This document shows positions 23,318-32,816 of a DNA stretch of 39,250 nt, piece by piece. Location of the stretch: positions 1 through 39,250 of the forward strand of contig JASFUX010000003.1 in the NCBI GenBank assembly GCA_050050115.1, given 5' to 3'. How positions within the stretch are numbered: the stretch's first letter is position 1; every line of letters begins with the position of its first letter. This DNA is from JASFUX01 sp050050115 (GTDB lineage Bacteria > Pseudomonadota > Alphaproteobacteria > Caulobacterales > Maricaulaceae). A program made the translations under genes and the position numbers. The notes under the pieces are model-generated. The model was not told the DNA's origin. It ran no database searches and saw only the letters and a program-made list of their open reading frames with translations.

Positions 23318-24274
23318 ATGGCGACCGACCAGCACTACGACCTCGCCGGCAAACGCGTCTGGGTCGCCGGCCATCGCGGCATGGTCGGCTCGGCGCTCGT
23401 CCGCCGGCTGGCGCGCGAGAACTGCGCCGAAATCCTGACCGTCACCCGCCAGGAGGTGGACCTGACGCGGCAGGAGCCGGTCGAACGCTGGCTGGCCGAC
23501 GCCAAGCCGGACGCGGTGTTCGTGCCGGCTGCGCGCGTCGGCGGCATTCTGGCGAACGATACGTACCCGGCCGATTTCCTCTACGACAACCTGATGATCG
23601 AGGCGAACATCATCCACGCCGCCTACAAGGTCGGCGTGGAGAAGCTGTTGTTCCTCGGCTCGTCGTGCATCTATCCGAAGTTCGCCGATCAGCCGATCGT
23701 CGAGGACGCGCTGCTGACCGGCCCGCTCGAGCCGACCAACGAATGGTACGCCATCGCCAAGATCGCCGGGATCAAGCTCTGCCAAGCCTACCGCCGTCAG
23801 CATGAGTGCGACTTTATCTCGGCGATGCCGACCAACCTCTACGGACCCGGCGACAACTTCGATCTCAAAAACTCTCACGTGATCCCCGCCCTACTTCGAA
23901 AAGCGCATGAGGCGAAGGCGGCGGGCGCGTCCTCGATGGAGATTTGGGGCACGGGGACGCCGCGACGCGAGTTCCTCCACGTCGACGACTGCGCCGACGC
24001 GCTCGTGCATCTGATGAAGATCTACTCCGACCCCGGCCACGTGAACGTCGGCTCAGGAACGGACGTGACGATCGAAGAACTGGCGCGCGCCGTGATGGCC
24101 GTCGTCGGATTTGAAGGCGATCTGACCAAGGACGAAACCAAGCCCGACGGCACGCCGCGCAAGCTGATGGCCGCCGACAAAATCCGCGCCCTCGGCTGGA
24201 CGCCGTCAATCAGCCTCGAAGAGGGGCTGAAGGATGCTTATGGGTGGTACTTGGAGAACGTGGCGGGGGCATAG
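23318..24274 (+). CDS. fcl: GDP-L-fucose synthase
   Basis: 318 residues, extended SDR fold: VWVAGHRGMVGSALVRRL, VFVPAARVGGILAN, FLGSSCIYPKFADQPI with the catalytic Ser, and NEWYAIAKIAGIKLCQ with Tyr and Lys; PTNLYGPGDNFDLKNSHV and GTGTPRREFLHVDDCA are highly typical. Epimerises and reduces GDP-4-keto-6-deoxymannose to GDP-fucose. The preceding enzyme, Gmd, is not in this window. GAGGA ribosome site. Confidence 0.95.
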   Translation: MATDQHYDLAGKRVWVAGHRGMVGSALVRRLARENCAEILTVTRQEVDLTRQEPVERWLADAKPDAVFVPAARVGGILANDTYPADFLYDNLMIEANIIHAAYKVGVEKLLFLGSSCIYPKFADQPIVEDALLTGPLEPTNEWYAIAKIAGIKLCQAYRRQHECDFISAMPTNLYGPGDNFDLKNSHVIPALLRKAHEAKAAGASSMEIWGTGTPRREFLHVDDCADALVHLMKIYSDPGHVNVGSGTDVTIEELARAVMAVVGFEGDLTKDETKPDGTPRKLMAADKIRALGWTPSISLEEGLKDAYGWYLENVAGA

Positions 24275-24349
24275 AGCGTGCAGCGGCCATCGGCAGTGCA
24301 AGATTGCGGTCTCGGAACCCCGCCTTCGGCCAGACGATGTCGTTCGACA

Positions 24350-24841
24350 CTAGCTTGCAACTGACGTCAGGCAGGCGAGATCGTAGCTCAGTCGGATCCC
24401 TCGAAGCGGGAGAATGATATCGACGCCGCCCTCCAAGCTGCGCGGTTCCTTACTACGCTGCGTCGAGTTCCGGTCACGCTCAGTTCGCCATTCATCCAGG
24501 AGCGCTTCGATTTGGGAAACCGTTCGGCGGTCCAGCGCAGCGAAGCGTTCCCGTAGTTTTGACATCGCATACAACTTCGCGCCGCCACGCAGGCCGCTGA
24601 CAAATCTCAACGCCCGTTGCTCATGCGAACTCGTGATCATTTGACGGACAGACTCCGGCACGGCCTCTTCGAAAGCTTCGAAGTCATCTGAGCAATCAAT
24701 GACGAACGGGGCGACAACGAAGAAATCCGCCGCGTTCCGGTCCACGGCTTGCAGCAAGCGCCGCACGGTCTTGCGCGTATCTGCATCAGCAATGCCCATA
24801 CACGACTTATAGTCGATCGGAGCCCAGGTCGAACAGATCAT
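24350..24841 (-). CDS. Hypothetical protein in a lower-G+C patch
   Basis: 163 residues, unrecognised. Mixed alpha-helical look: a helix rich in charged residues (SKLRERFAALDRRTVSQIEALLDEW) in the second half and an acidic central segment (SDDFEAFEEAVPES). No signal peptide or membrane helix. Base composition is lower than the neighbours (57% G+C on one 60-base line counted, against about two thirds elsewhere), suggesting recent acquisition. A GGA lies 9 bp before the ATG. It may be a real but foreign gene; a chance frame is not excluded. Confidence 0.5.
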   Translation of the reverse strand: MICSTWAPIDYKSCMGIADADTRKTVRRLLQAVDRNAADFFVVAPFVIDCSDDFEAFEEAVPESVRQMITSSHEQRALRFVSGLRGGAKLYAMSKLRERFAALDRRTVSQIEALLDEWRTERDRNSTQRSKEPRSLEGGVDIILPLRGIRLSYDLACLTSVAS

Positions 24842-24889
24842 GGAGCGTCCGCTTGGCTCGCAAGCAGACGTATGGGGACCAACCTCCCT

Positions 24890-25672
24890 CTACTTCCCTT
24901 TAAAATCCCCCGCCCGCCGCTCGTTCACCGCGCGCACGCCCTCCGCAAAATCCTCCGTCCGGCGCAGCCATTCCTGCTCCGTGCGCTCGACCTCGGTCTT
25001 AGCGCGCACCGCTTCGGCGAGCGCGGCGCGCAGCGTCGCTCGGGTCGACTTCACCGCCAGCGGCGCGGCCTCGGCGATCTCGGCGGCCAGCTCTTTCGCC
25101 GCCTCCATCATCGCACCAGACGGCGCGAGCGCGTCCGCGAGGCCCCAGTCGAGCGCCTCCTCGGCTTTGATCCGCCGCCCCGTGAGCATCATCAGGGCGG
25201 CCCGCTGCTCGCCGACTGCGCGCGGCAGCGTATGGGTGATGCCGAAGCCCGGATGAAAGCCAAGCTTGACGAAGTTGGCGGCAAACCGCGCCTCGGGCGC
25301 GACGACGCGGAAGTCGGCGACCAGGGCCAGGCCCAGCCCCGCGCCGATCGCCGCGCCTTGAACGGCGGCGATCATTGGGGTCTTCACGGAAAAGAGGCGC
25401 ACCGCGTGGCCGTAGAGCGTGCGCACGTCCGTCGGCGCCTTGCCGTCTTCGCCCGCATCGCCGCGCAGGTCCGCGCCGGCGCAGAAGCTCTTGCCTTCCG
25501 TGGACAGCACGATCGCGCGGCAGCCGTCATCGGCGTCCAATTGCTCGCACGCATCGGCGAGCGCGCCGGCGATCTCGACGCTGATGAAATTGTGCGGCGG
25601 GCGGCGCATTTCGACTGTTCCGATGAAGCCATCCCGACCGACGGCGACGTCCCAATCCTTGTCCTGGCTCAT
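24890..25672 (-). CDS. Crotonase-fold enoyl-CoA hydratase/isomerase family protein lacking both catalytic Glu
   Basis: 260 residues with family hallmarks: IVLSTEGKSFCAGADL (oxyanion hole), KTPMIAAVQGAAIGAGLGLALVADFR and a second oxyanion-hole region LGFHPGFGITHTLPRAVG. The two Glu residues that work in true enoyl-CoA hydratases are replaced: the first (in GGCEL) by Gly114, the second (in PEI) by Phe134. Classical hydration is therefore unlikely; an isomerase, thioesterase or other crotonase chemistry is possible. Lies 7 bp after the acyl-CoA dehydrogenase stop, with AGGA before the ATG, so the two form an operon. Confidence 0.88.
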   Translation of the reverse strand: MSQDKDWDVAVGRDGFIGTVEMRRPPHNFISVEIAGALADACEQLDADDGCRAIVLSTEGKSFCAGADLRGDAGEDGKAPTDVRTLYGHAVRLFSVKTPMIAAVQGAAIGAGLGLALVADFRVVAPEARFAANFVKLGFHPGFGITHTLPRAVGEQRAALMMLTGRRIKAEEALDWGLADALAPSGAMMEAAKELAAEIAEAAPLAVKSTRATLRAALAEAVRAKTEVERTEQEWLRRTEDFAEGVRAVNERRAGDFKGK

Positions 25673-25679
25673 AGTTTTC

Positions 25680-26843
25680 CTATCGCTTCAATCCCAGCAA
25701 TTCGCGCGCGACCACCCAGCGGTGCACCTCAGACGGGCCGTCATAGATCCGCATCGTGCGCACGGCCGACGCCATGAGCTGCAACGGATGCTCCTTGGTC
25801 GCGCCCATCGCGCCAAACGTCTGGATCGCGGTGTCCAACACCTCCCACGCCATCTCGGTCGCATAGACCTTGGCCATGGAGATGTCCGAGCGGACGTCGA
25901 GACCCTGGTCGATCTTCCAGGCGGTCTCGTAAGCCATTAGCCGGCTGGCGCGGATTTTCGCCGCGGCGTCGGCGATCCACCACTGCACCGTTTGGCGCTC
26001 GGACAAGGGCGCGCCGAAGGTGACGCGCTGGGGCGCGTATTCGATCATCATCTCCAGCGCCCGGCTCGCCATCCCGACGCACCAGGCGACCATCTGCAGG
26101 CGGCGGGTCGAGAGACGCAGCTGCATCGGCGCGAAGCCGCGCCCTTCCTCACCCAGAAGGTTCGCCGCCGGCACGCGGCAGTCGTCGAGAACCACCTCGT
26201 AGGTGAACTGACCGCCGATCATCGCGATCCGCCGCTCGACCTTGATGCCGGGCGCTCCCTTGTCGACGAGGAACGCCGAAATCGCAGGCCGCGCGCCAGA
26301 CTTGTCGGTCACCGCCATCAGGATGGTGAAATCGGCCTCCTCGGCGCGGCTGATCCAGATTTTCCGGCCGTTGATCACCCAATCGTCGCCATCGCGGACC
26401 GCGCGCGTGCTCATCGCCATCGGGTCGGCGCCCGCGCCGGGCTCGGAGATGCCGATCGCCGAGATCGTACCCTGCTCGACGTGCGGGACGAGATAACGCT
26501 GGCGCTGATCCTCGTTCACCGTCGCCATCAGCATCCGCAGGTTCGGGCTGTCGGGCGGCAGGTGATAGGGCGTCGCTGTCTTGCCCAGCTCGATGTTGAC
26601 CCCGACCATCGCCACCGCGGGCAGATCGGCGCCGCCGACGTCCTCGGGCGCATCGAGACCCCAGAGCCCCAGCTCTTTGCTGCGCGCGTCGATCGCGGCT
26701 TTTTCCTCCGCGGTCAGCTTCGCGCCCTGCCCGCTCGCTTCGCGTTCGAGCACCTTCGGCTCGAGCGGCATGAGTTCATCGCTCACAAACCGCGCGACCA
26801 GCTCGGCGAGCATTCGGTGTTCGTCTTCAAGCTCGAAGTTCAA
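25680..26843 (-). CDS. Acyl-CoA dehydrogenase
   Basis: 387 residues from a TTG start with AAAGGAAAG upstream. Order of parts: helical N-domain, ISAIGISEPGAGADP and WVINGRKIWISRAEEADF (FAD and substrate region), GGQFTYEVVLDDCRVPAANLLG, and C-terminal FGAMGATKEHPL with RIYDGPSEVHRWVVAREL. The catalytic-base position, Glu in YEGTSE-type enzymes, is Asp in YDGPSEVH, as in the ACAD10/ACAD11 branch that acts on long or 4-hydroxy acyl chains. Oxidises acyl-CoA at C2-C3. Followed by the crotonase gene. Divergent from the DUF3089 gene across 171 bp. Confidence 0.92.
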   Translation of the reverse strand: MNFELEDEHRMLAELVARFVSDELMPLEPKVLEREASGQGAKLTAEEKAAIDARSKELGLWGLDAPEDVGGADLPAVAMVGVNIELGKTATPYHLPPDSPNLRMLMATVNEDQRQRYLVPHVEQGTISAIGISEPGAGADPMAMSTRAVRDGDDWVINGRKIWISRAEEADFTILMAVTDKSGARPAISAFLVDKGAPGIKVERRIAMIGGQFTYEVVLDDCRVPAANLLGEEGRGFAPMQLRLSTRRLQMVAWCVGMASRALEMMIEYAPQRVTFGAPLSERQTVQWWIADAAAKIRASRLMAYETAWKIDQGLDVRSDISMAKVYATEMAWEVLDTAIQTFGAMGATKEHPLQLMASAVRTMRIYDGPSEVHRWVVARELLGLKR

Positions 26844-27014
26844 CGTCGCTTTCCTTTTGCAGGTCGCGCCAGCATGCCTCGGACAGCGGCGGGCGAGAAG
26901 CCCCGCACCGGCCCCCGCCGCGGAGCGGCTTTGACCGCGCTTTGATTTCGGTTTCTAGTGCGCGCCCAAGAACCGTATTCAGGCAACCGCAAAGCGATCT
27001 GAGGGGAGACCATC

Positions 27015-28178
27015 ATGCGGGCAATTTTTGCGGGCGGCGCGGCGGCTGTCGCGGCGGCGATGACCGGCGGCGCGACGCTTGCGCAGGACGACGCCGAAAT
27101 GGCGGGCAACGACTATGCCTTAGAGAGCAACTGGCTCTGCCGGCCTGACACCGGCGACATCTGCGACACCGACGTGACCGCTACGTTGGTTCCCGCCGGC
27201 GACGGCGAACTTGTCGTCGAGCCGTTCGCGGCGAATCCCGACGCGCCGATCGACTGCTTCTACGTCTATCCCACCGTCTCGCGCGATCAGCGCGGCAACT
27301 CGGACATGGTCCCCGACGCCGGCGAGATCGACGTCGCGCTCCACCACATGGCGCGGCTTTCCTCCGTATGCCAAGTCTACGTTCCCATGCATCGCCAGAT
27401 CACTCTGGCGGTCCTGCGCGGAACTCTGCCCGAAGGCGCGCCGCAGCTCTCGCCAACGATGGCCTACGACGATGTCGTCGATGCCTGGAACTCGTACCTT
27501 GAACATGACAACAACGGGCGCGGCGTGGTTCTGATCGGCCACAGCCAGGGCACGTCCCACCTCGTGCGGCTTATCGCCGAGCACATCGACGGCCAGCCGA
27601 TCGCCGAGCAGATGCTCTCGGCCATGCTGATCGGCAACAACGTGATGGTTCCGCCAGGCGAGCTCGTCGGCGGCTCGTTCGAGCATACCCCGCTGTGCAC
27701 TGCGGGCGATCAGCTCGGGTGCGTCATCTCCTACATGTCCTTCCGCGACACCGTCCCCCCGCCCGACAACGCCAACTTCGGCCGGTCGCGCGGCGACAAC
27801 GTGGCGGCGTGCGTCAATCCGGCCGAACTCGACGGCTCGAACGGCGTGCTCGACTCCTACTGGGGCACGCATGAGACCGCGTTCAACGTCTCCTCGCTGA
27901 TGCCGGGGCCTTGGACCAGCGCTGGCGAGATCGGCACAGCTTACGTGCATACGCCCGGCCTGCTGTCGGCCGAATGCGTGCACGAAGGCGACTACACGTA
28001 TCTCAAGGTCTCAGTGAACGCTGCCCCGGACGATCCCCGCACGGACGAGATCGTCGGCGACGTCGTCCGCGACGGCGAGGTTCTGGAGAACTGGGGGCTG
28101 CACCTCACCGATGTGAACCAGGCCCAGGGCAATCTGATACGCCTCATCGAGATGCAAACCGCCGCATACTTGGAGTAG
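27015..28178 (+). CDS. Secreted DUF3089 alpha/beta-hydrolase
   Basis: 387 residues with GAGGGGAGAC before the ATG. A signal peptide (about 23 residues ending TLAQ) precedes DCFYVYPTVSRDQRGNSDM, the opening of DUF3089 proteins. The nucleophile elbow is VVLIGHSQGTSHLVRLI. Several Cys residues suggest disulphides in the periplasm. The substrate is unknown; members are regarded as lysophospholipase- or esterase-like. Convergent with the lipoprotein hydrolase gene, 9 bp apart. Confidence 0.88.
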   Translation: MRAIFAGGAAAVAAAMTGGATLAQDDAEMAGNDYALESNWLCRPDTGDICDTDVTATLVPAGDGELVVEPFAANPDAPIDCFYVYPTVSRDQRGNSDMVPDAGEIDVALHHMARLSSVCQVYVPMHRQITLAVLRGTLPEGAPQLSPTMAYDDVVDAWNSYLEHDNNGRGVVLIGHSQGTSHLVRLIAEHIDGQPIAEQMLSAMLIGNNVMVPPGELVGGSFEHTPLCTAGDQLGCVISYMSFRDTVPPPDNANFGRSRGDNVAACVNPAELDGSNGVLDSYWGTHETAFNVSSLMPGPWTSAGEIGTAYVHTPGLLSAECVHEGDYTYLKVSVNAAPDDPRTDEIVGDVVRDGEVLENWGLHLTDVNQAQGNLIRLIEMQTAAYLE

Positions 28179-28187
28179 TCCGACCAC

Positions 28188-29249
28188 CTAGGGTCGGCGC
28201 GCGGCGAACCGCGCGTTGATCCACTCGGAGATCGCTTCGAGCGCCGCCGGCGCGAAAGACTCTTCGACGTCCGCCGCCTGGCGGTCTGGGTTTTCCTCGG
28301 CCGTCTGGAAGAAGTGATTCACGCCGTCGAGTTTCACGGTCGTGACATCGCCGTTGTGCGCCAGCGCCGCCTCGATCGCGGCGAGGTTGGCGTCCGCGTC
28401 GACGACCCCGTCGTTCGAGCCGGTGAGCGCGAGGACCGGAACGTCGACGTGCGGCAGCGTGCGCTGCGGATTGAGATGCAGCGCTTCGAACATCGCATCC
28501 GACGCAAGTTGAGCGACCAGCGTCTCGCGCGCTGCCTCCGTCGCGCCGAGAGTCGCCAGCGCGTCAGCGGTCAACGCCTCGCGTGCGGCGGCTTCGGCTT
28601 CAGCTTGGTCGCGCGCGGCGGCCATCGCGGTGAAGACGGCCCGCAACACCGGCTCGGTGCGCTCGACGGCTTCAGCGGACGCGCCCTGCATCTCCGCTGC
28701 GACGCGTCGTTGCGACAAAGTCAGTTCGATGAAGTCGGTGCTCGGCCCCGCCAAAGAGACGACGAAGGCGATGTCGGGATTCTCCATCGCAGCTAGCGGC
28801 GCGACGATGCCGCCCTGGCTGTGGCCGATGAGGCCGATCCGGTCGGGATCGATCTCCGACCGCCCATGCAGATAGAGGACGGCCGCATTGGCGTCGGACG
28901 CGAGGTCTGTCCAGGTCGCGGTCTCAAACACGCCCGTCGAGGCACCAGCGCCGCGGTCGTCATGGCGCAACACCGCGATCCCGCGCGCGCTCAAATGATC
29001 GGCGAGCACAGCGAACGGCTTGTGTCCGTTTGAAGTCGCGTCACGGTCCTGCGGCCCCGCGCCCGTCAACAACACCGCGGCGGGGAACGGACCGTCGCCG
29101 TCCGGGATCGACAGAGTTCCTGCGAGCCGCACGCCGTCTGCCACTAGATTGTCGAAGACGACATCCTCGGATCGATACGTTCCCGCATCCTCCGCCGCGC
29201 TCGCGCACGAGGCGACCGCAAAGGCGGCGATCAACATCAAGACTCTCAT
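28188..29249 (-). CDS. Lipoprotein alpha/beta-hydrolase
   Basis: 353 residues from ATG 29249, chosen for the strong AAGGAGGAG ribosome site and the lipoprotein signal MRVLMLIAAFAVASCAS. Mature part: LTGAGPQDRDATSNGHKPF, RHDDRGAGASTG, the nucleophile IGLIGHSQGGIVAPL, acid region ALTGSNDGVVD and the catalytic His in DGVNHFFQ. Typical of periplasmic esterases/dienelactone-hydrolase-like enzymes. The residues 180-260 insertion is Ala/Glu-rich and helical. Substrate unknown. Confidence 0.86.
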   Translation of the reverse strand: MRVLMLIAAFAVASCASAAEDAGTYRSEDVVFDNLVADGVRLAGTLSIPDGDGPFPAAVLLTGAGPQDRDATSNGHKPFAVLADHLSARGIAVLRHDDRGAGASTGVFETATWTDLASDANAAVLYLHGRSEIDPDRIGLIGHSQGGIVAPLAAMENPDIAFVVSLAGPSTDFIELTLSQRRVAAEMQGASAEAVERTEPVLRAVFTAMAAARDQAEAEAAAREALTADALATLGATEAARETLVAQLASDAMFEALHLNPQRTLPHVDVPVLALTGSNDGVVDADANLAAIEAALAHNGDVTTVKLDGVNHFFQTAEENPDRQAADVEESFAPAALEAISEWINARFAARRP

Positions 29250-29356
29250 AGGCTCCTCCTTCAAGAGACAAATCTCCACCGTCCTCGGAGCGCGAACTCC
29301 GGAGCGTTGCTTGATCGGCTTGGCGAAAACGCGAGGACGCGCCGTCTAGGCCATGC

Positions 29357-30004
29357 TCACTCGTTCCACATCAGCTTGAGCCGGGCGTAGGTGATGCGGG
29401 CGCAAATCAATCCCATGAGCGGATAGCCGCCAAAGCGCGTGAGGCTCACAAGCCAAGCGTCTGGGAAGGCTGCGGCGGCGACGAACGCTGCGGCGCCGGC
29501 GCAGGTGATGATCCAAGAGATCGAGCGACGAGTGCTTTGGATCACCGCCTCGCGCTCCGGTTCCCCGCGACCGTCAGCATGCGCGAGCCATGTCCAGCGA
29601 GGACCCCAATCGACATGCTTGGCCGTATAGTTGCCCCACCAGAACAAGAATGCGCCGAGTACGGCGATGGCGTAGCGAGGCAACGCCGTGTCGAGCGTCA
29701 GCTCCCAGCCGAACGCGGCCGCGCCGGCGGCGTAGCCGGCGTAAACGGCGACCGCCGCGCCCATGCCGGAGACGATCGTCCCATAAGCGCGCCGCATCAC
29801 CTCGATGCGCGTCCCCGGTCCCCAACTCCTCATGAGGATCCGCCCTTTGATCTCGAAAAAGAGCCAAAGCCCCGGCGCAACCGCGGCGGCGGCGAGCCAC
29901 CCCGAGCGCTCGCCGTCGGCGACGGACCACGCAATGAGCGACAGTAAGGCGGCGATCACGGCGACGACGGCGGCGGTCCGGGCGGCTTCAGGTTTGAGGA
30001 TCAT
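29357..30004 (-). CDS. SdpI-like membrane protein
   Basis: 215 residues with five or six membrane helices. It starts at ATG 30004, inside the end of the ArsR-family gene (17-bp overlap). The motif FLFWWGNYTAKHVDWGPRWT followed by STRRSISW resembles the conserved GN-Y-x-x-K ... T-x-R block of SdpI/YhfL proteins. SdpI in Bacillus is an immunity protein that also holds the repressor SdpR at the membrane. The likeness is partial, so this may be only a distant relative, but the gene pair with an SdpR-like repressor supports it. Confidence 0.65.
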   Translation of the reverse strand: MILKPEAARTAAVVAVIAALLSLIAWSVADGERSGWLAAAAVAPGLWLFFEIKGRILMRSWGPGTRIEVMRRAYGTIVSGMGAAVAVYAGYAAGAAAFGWELTLDTALPRYAIAVLGAFLFWWGNYTAKHVDWGPRWTWLAHADGRGEPEREAVIQSTRRSISWIITCAGAAAFVAAAAFPDAWLVSLTRFGGYPLMGLICARITYARLKLMWNE

Positions 30005-30329
30005 GGGGTCGTGTTCCCTTGCGCCTTGGTCCGCGGGCTGCGGCGCGCCCCTTGCGCGGCGCCCGCTCGTCACCAAACCCGAACGTCTCCGCAAAGCCCA
30101 TGAGCGCCTCCTCGAGCACCGAGAGCTTCAGCCGATAGATGATCGTCGTGCCCTCGCGCTCGGTCTCGACGAGGTCGGCTTCGCGCAGCGCAGCGAAATG
30201 CGCCGACATCGTCGGCTTGGAGACGTCGAAGTGCTCCGCCAGCTCGCCGGCAGACATCGGACGCTCGCGCAGAAGCTGAAGCACGCGCCGCCGCGTGGGA
30301 TCGGAGAGGGCTTTGAACACTGTGCTCAT
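29988..30329 (-). CDS. ArsR-family repressor, SdpR-like
   Basis: 113 residues. A winged helix-turn-helix fills residues 1-80: VFKALSDPTRRRVLQLLRE, then recognition region HFDVSKPTMSAHFAALREADL and wing EREGTTIIYRL. No metal-binding Cys motif is present, as in the SdpR autorepressor group. A basic tail (RKGRAAARGPRRKG) is an addition. It overlaps the membrane-protein gene, and a palindromic site lies 8-45 bp upstream, so autoregulation is likely. Confidence 0.88.
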   Translation of the reverse strand: MSTVFKALSDPTRRRVLQLLRERPMSAGELAEHFDVSKPTMSAHFAALREADLVETEREGTTIIYRLKLSVLEEALMGFAETFGFGDERAPRKGRAAARGPRRKGTRPHDPQT

Positions 30330-30336
30330 AACCCAG

Positions 30337-30374
30337 TATTTCGATAATTATCTAATTTGAGTCAAGTCGAAATA
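30337..30374. promoter_or_regulatory. Operator/promoter of the SdpR-SdpI-like pair
   Basis: A perfect 10-bp palindrome GATAATTATC (30343-30352) sits inside a wider 8-bp perfect inverted repeat, TATTTCGA (30337-30344) and TCGAAATA (30367-30374). On the minus strand a -35-like TTGACT (30360-30365) precedes the palindrome; no strong -10 was found. The A+T richness stands out from its surroundings. Its place just before an ArsR-type gene is that of an autoregulatory operator. Confidence 0.6.
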
Positions 30375-30385
30375 ACGGCGGTCGT

Positions 30386-31434
30386 CTACAAAATCTCATC
30401 CTCGTCGAACAGCGGGTCGCCTTCGAGGGCGGCGGGGAGCTTGTCGTAGCTTTTCTCCACCTTGGACGCCTCGGCGACCTCGGCGACATGGAAGAGCGCG
30501 TCGCCTTCGTTGACGATCGGCAGGTTCGTCCGACCGATGATGACGCCGCTCTCCTGCGCGCAGACCTCCTCCTCGCGCTCGCCGAAGGGGTCGGAGACGA
30601 TCGCGACGGGCTCGCCCTCCTCGACGCCGGCGCCGATGGACTTGTAAGCGCGCAAGATCCCGCCCATGGGCGCGCGCAGCCAGGCGCTCGAGCGAGAGAC
30701 GTAAGGGACAAGGTGGGGCTTCAGACCCCGGTCGGACGCGATCATGCCAAGCTGATGAAGCACGCGGAGGACGCCGCGCATGCCGATGCGCACCGCCGTC
30801 TCGTCAAAGCGCAGCGCTTCGCCGGACTCGTAGACCAGCACGTCGACCCCGATTTCCTTCGCGGCGAGCCGCATCGAGCCTTCGCGCAGCTTTGAGGTGA
30901 GGATCACCGGCGGGCAGAAGGCCTCGGCCAGCTCACGCGCGCGCCGGCTGCGTCCGTCGATGCGGATCTGCGGCAGGTTGACCCGGTGCGCGGCCGCCGA
31001 ATGCAGATCGATCCCCGCTTCGCAGCGGCTGACGACCTCGGTCATGAACAGCCTGGCGAGCCGGGCGGCGAGCGAGCCCTCCGCCGCGCCGGGAAACGAG
31101 CGGTTCAAGTCGCGGCGGTCGGGCAGGTAGCGGTCGTGATTGATGAAGCCGAAAGCGTTGACGATCGGGATGCACAGCAAGGTGCCGCGCAGCCCCTTGA
31201 GCTGAGGGGTGCGAATCAGCCGGCGGATGATCTCGACGCCGATGATTTCATCGCCGTGCACGGCGGCCGAGACGAACACGGTCGGGCCGGGCTTCTTGCC
31301 GTGGATGATGTGAGTCGACAGCGTGATCGGCGTGTGATCGGAGAGCACCGAAACCGGCAGGTCCACCACGGCGCGCGAACCGCGCGCGACCTCGACGCCG
31401 CCGAAGACGAACGGCGCCTCGCCCCCGACCTTGT

Positions 31435-31438
<4 letters not shown>
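30386..31438 (-). CDS. Succinylglutamate desuccinylase/aspartoacylase-family zinc hydrolase
   Basis: 350 residues. Zinc ligands appear as HGDE (His61, Glu64) in SAAVHGDEIIGVEIIRRL and the later His in GIDLHSAAAH; the substrate-binding DLNRSFPG is intact. The C-terminal third (SSAWLRAPMGGILRAYKSIG to FHVAEV) is a barrel-like domain as in AstE/AspA proteins. The family cleaves N-acyl amino acids. In this operon it follows rimK with a 4-bp overlap, so it may act on a glutamylated or N-acyl-glutamate product. Last gene of the operon. Confidence 0.88.
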
Positions 31439-32336
<898 letters not shown>

Positions 32337-32340
<4 letters not shown>

Positions 32341-32816
32341 TTTGGTCCTTTCGAGCTTTGCGTCTGCAGTTTCTCGACGTCCTCATCCTTGCACAAGAAA
32401 GATCTTGCGGGATTAACGAGCGCCCGGCCCTTAAGAGCGGTCCGGCCGATCAGCATACGGAATCCCATCTCGTCGCGTCGCGCGAGCGTCAGCTCGACCG
32501 GCCAGGCGCGCCCGCCGAGCGACAACGTGGTGCGTATGACGTAGCGCTTTTGCACGTGCCCCGTCGAGCTTTTGACCAGCCGCTCGTCGTGAACCGGCGC
32601 GGCGCAAGCGATCTTGTAGGCATTGTCGTCTTGTAAAGGGTGAATCTCGAACGTCACCCAAGGCGCGCCGTCGCGCGTCGCCGGCTCGATGTTCCAAGCG
32701 TGGATGGAGGAGGTTCGCGCGCCGGTGTCGACCTTGGCCTTGACGCGCGCGCTCCCGAGGTCCGGCAGGACCACCCATTCGCGCCAGCCCACTATGAGCT
32801 TGGACGAGCCGGTCAC
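32337..32816 (-). CDS. rimB: RimB-like retropepsin-type aspartic protease
   Basis: 159 residues from GTG 32816, which overlaps the stop of the channel gene (GTGA). IVGWREWVVLPDLG opens the protein; VKAKVDTGARTSSIHAW holds the retropepsin D-T-G-A with Asp30; the flap and second part are RYVIRTTLSLGG and MGFRMLIGRTALKG. These small proteins were once called ATP-dependent zinc proteases. In Pseudomonas, RimB lies beside rimK and removes glutamates from RimK-modified S6. The same pairing occurs here. Confidence 0.87.
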
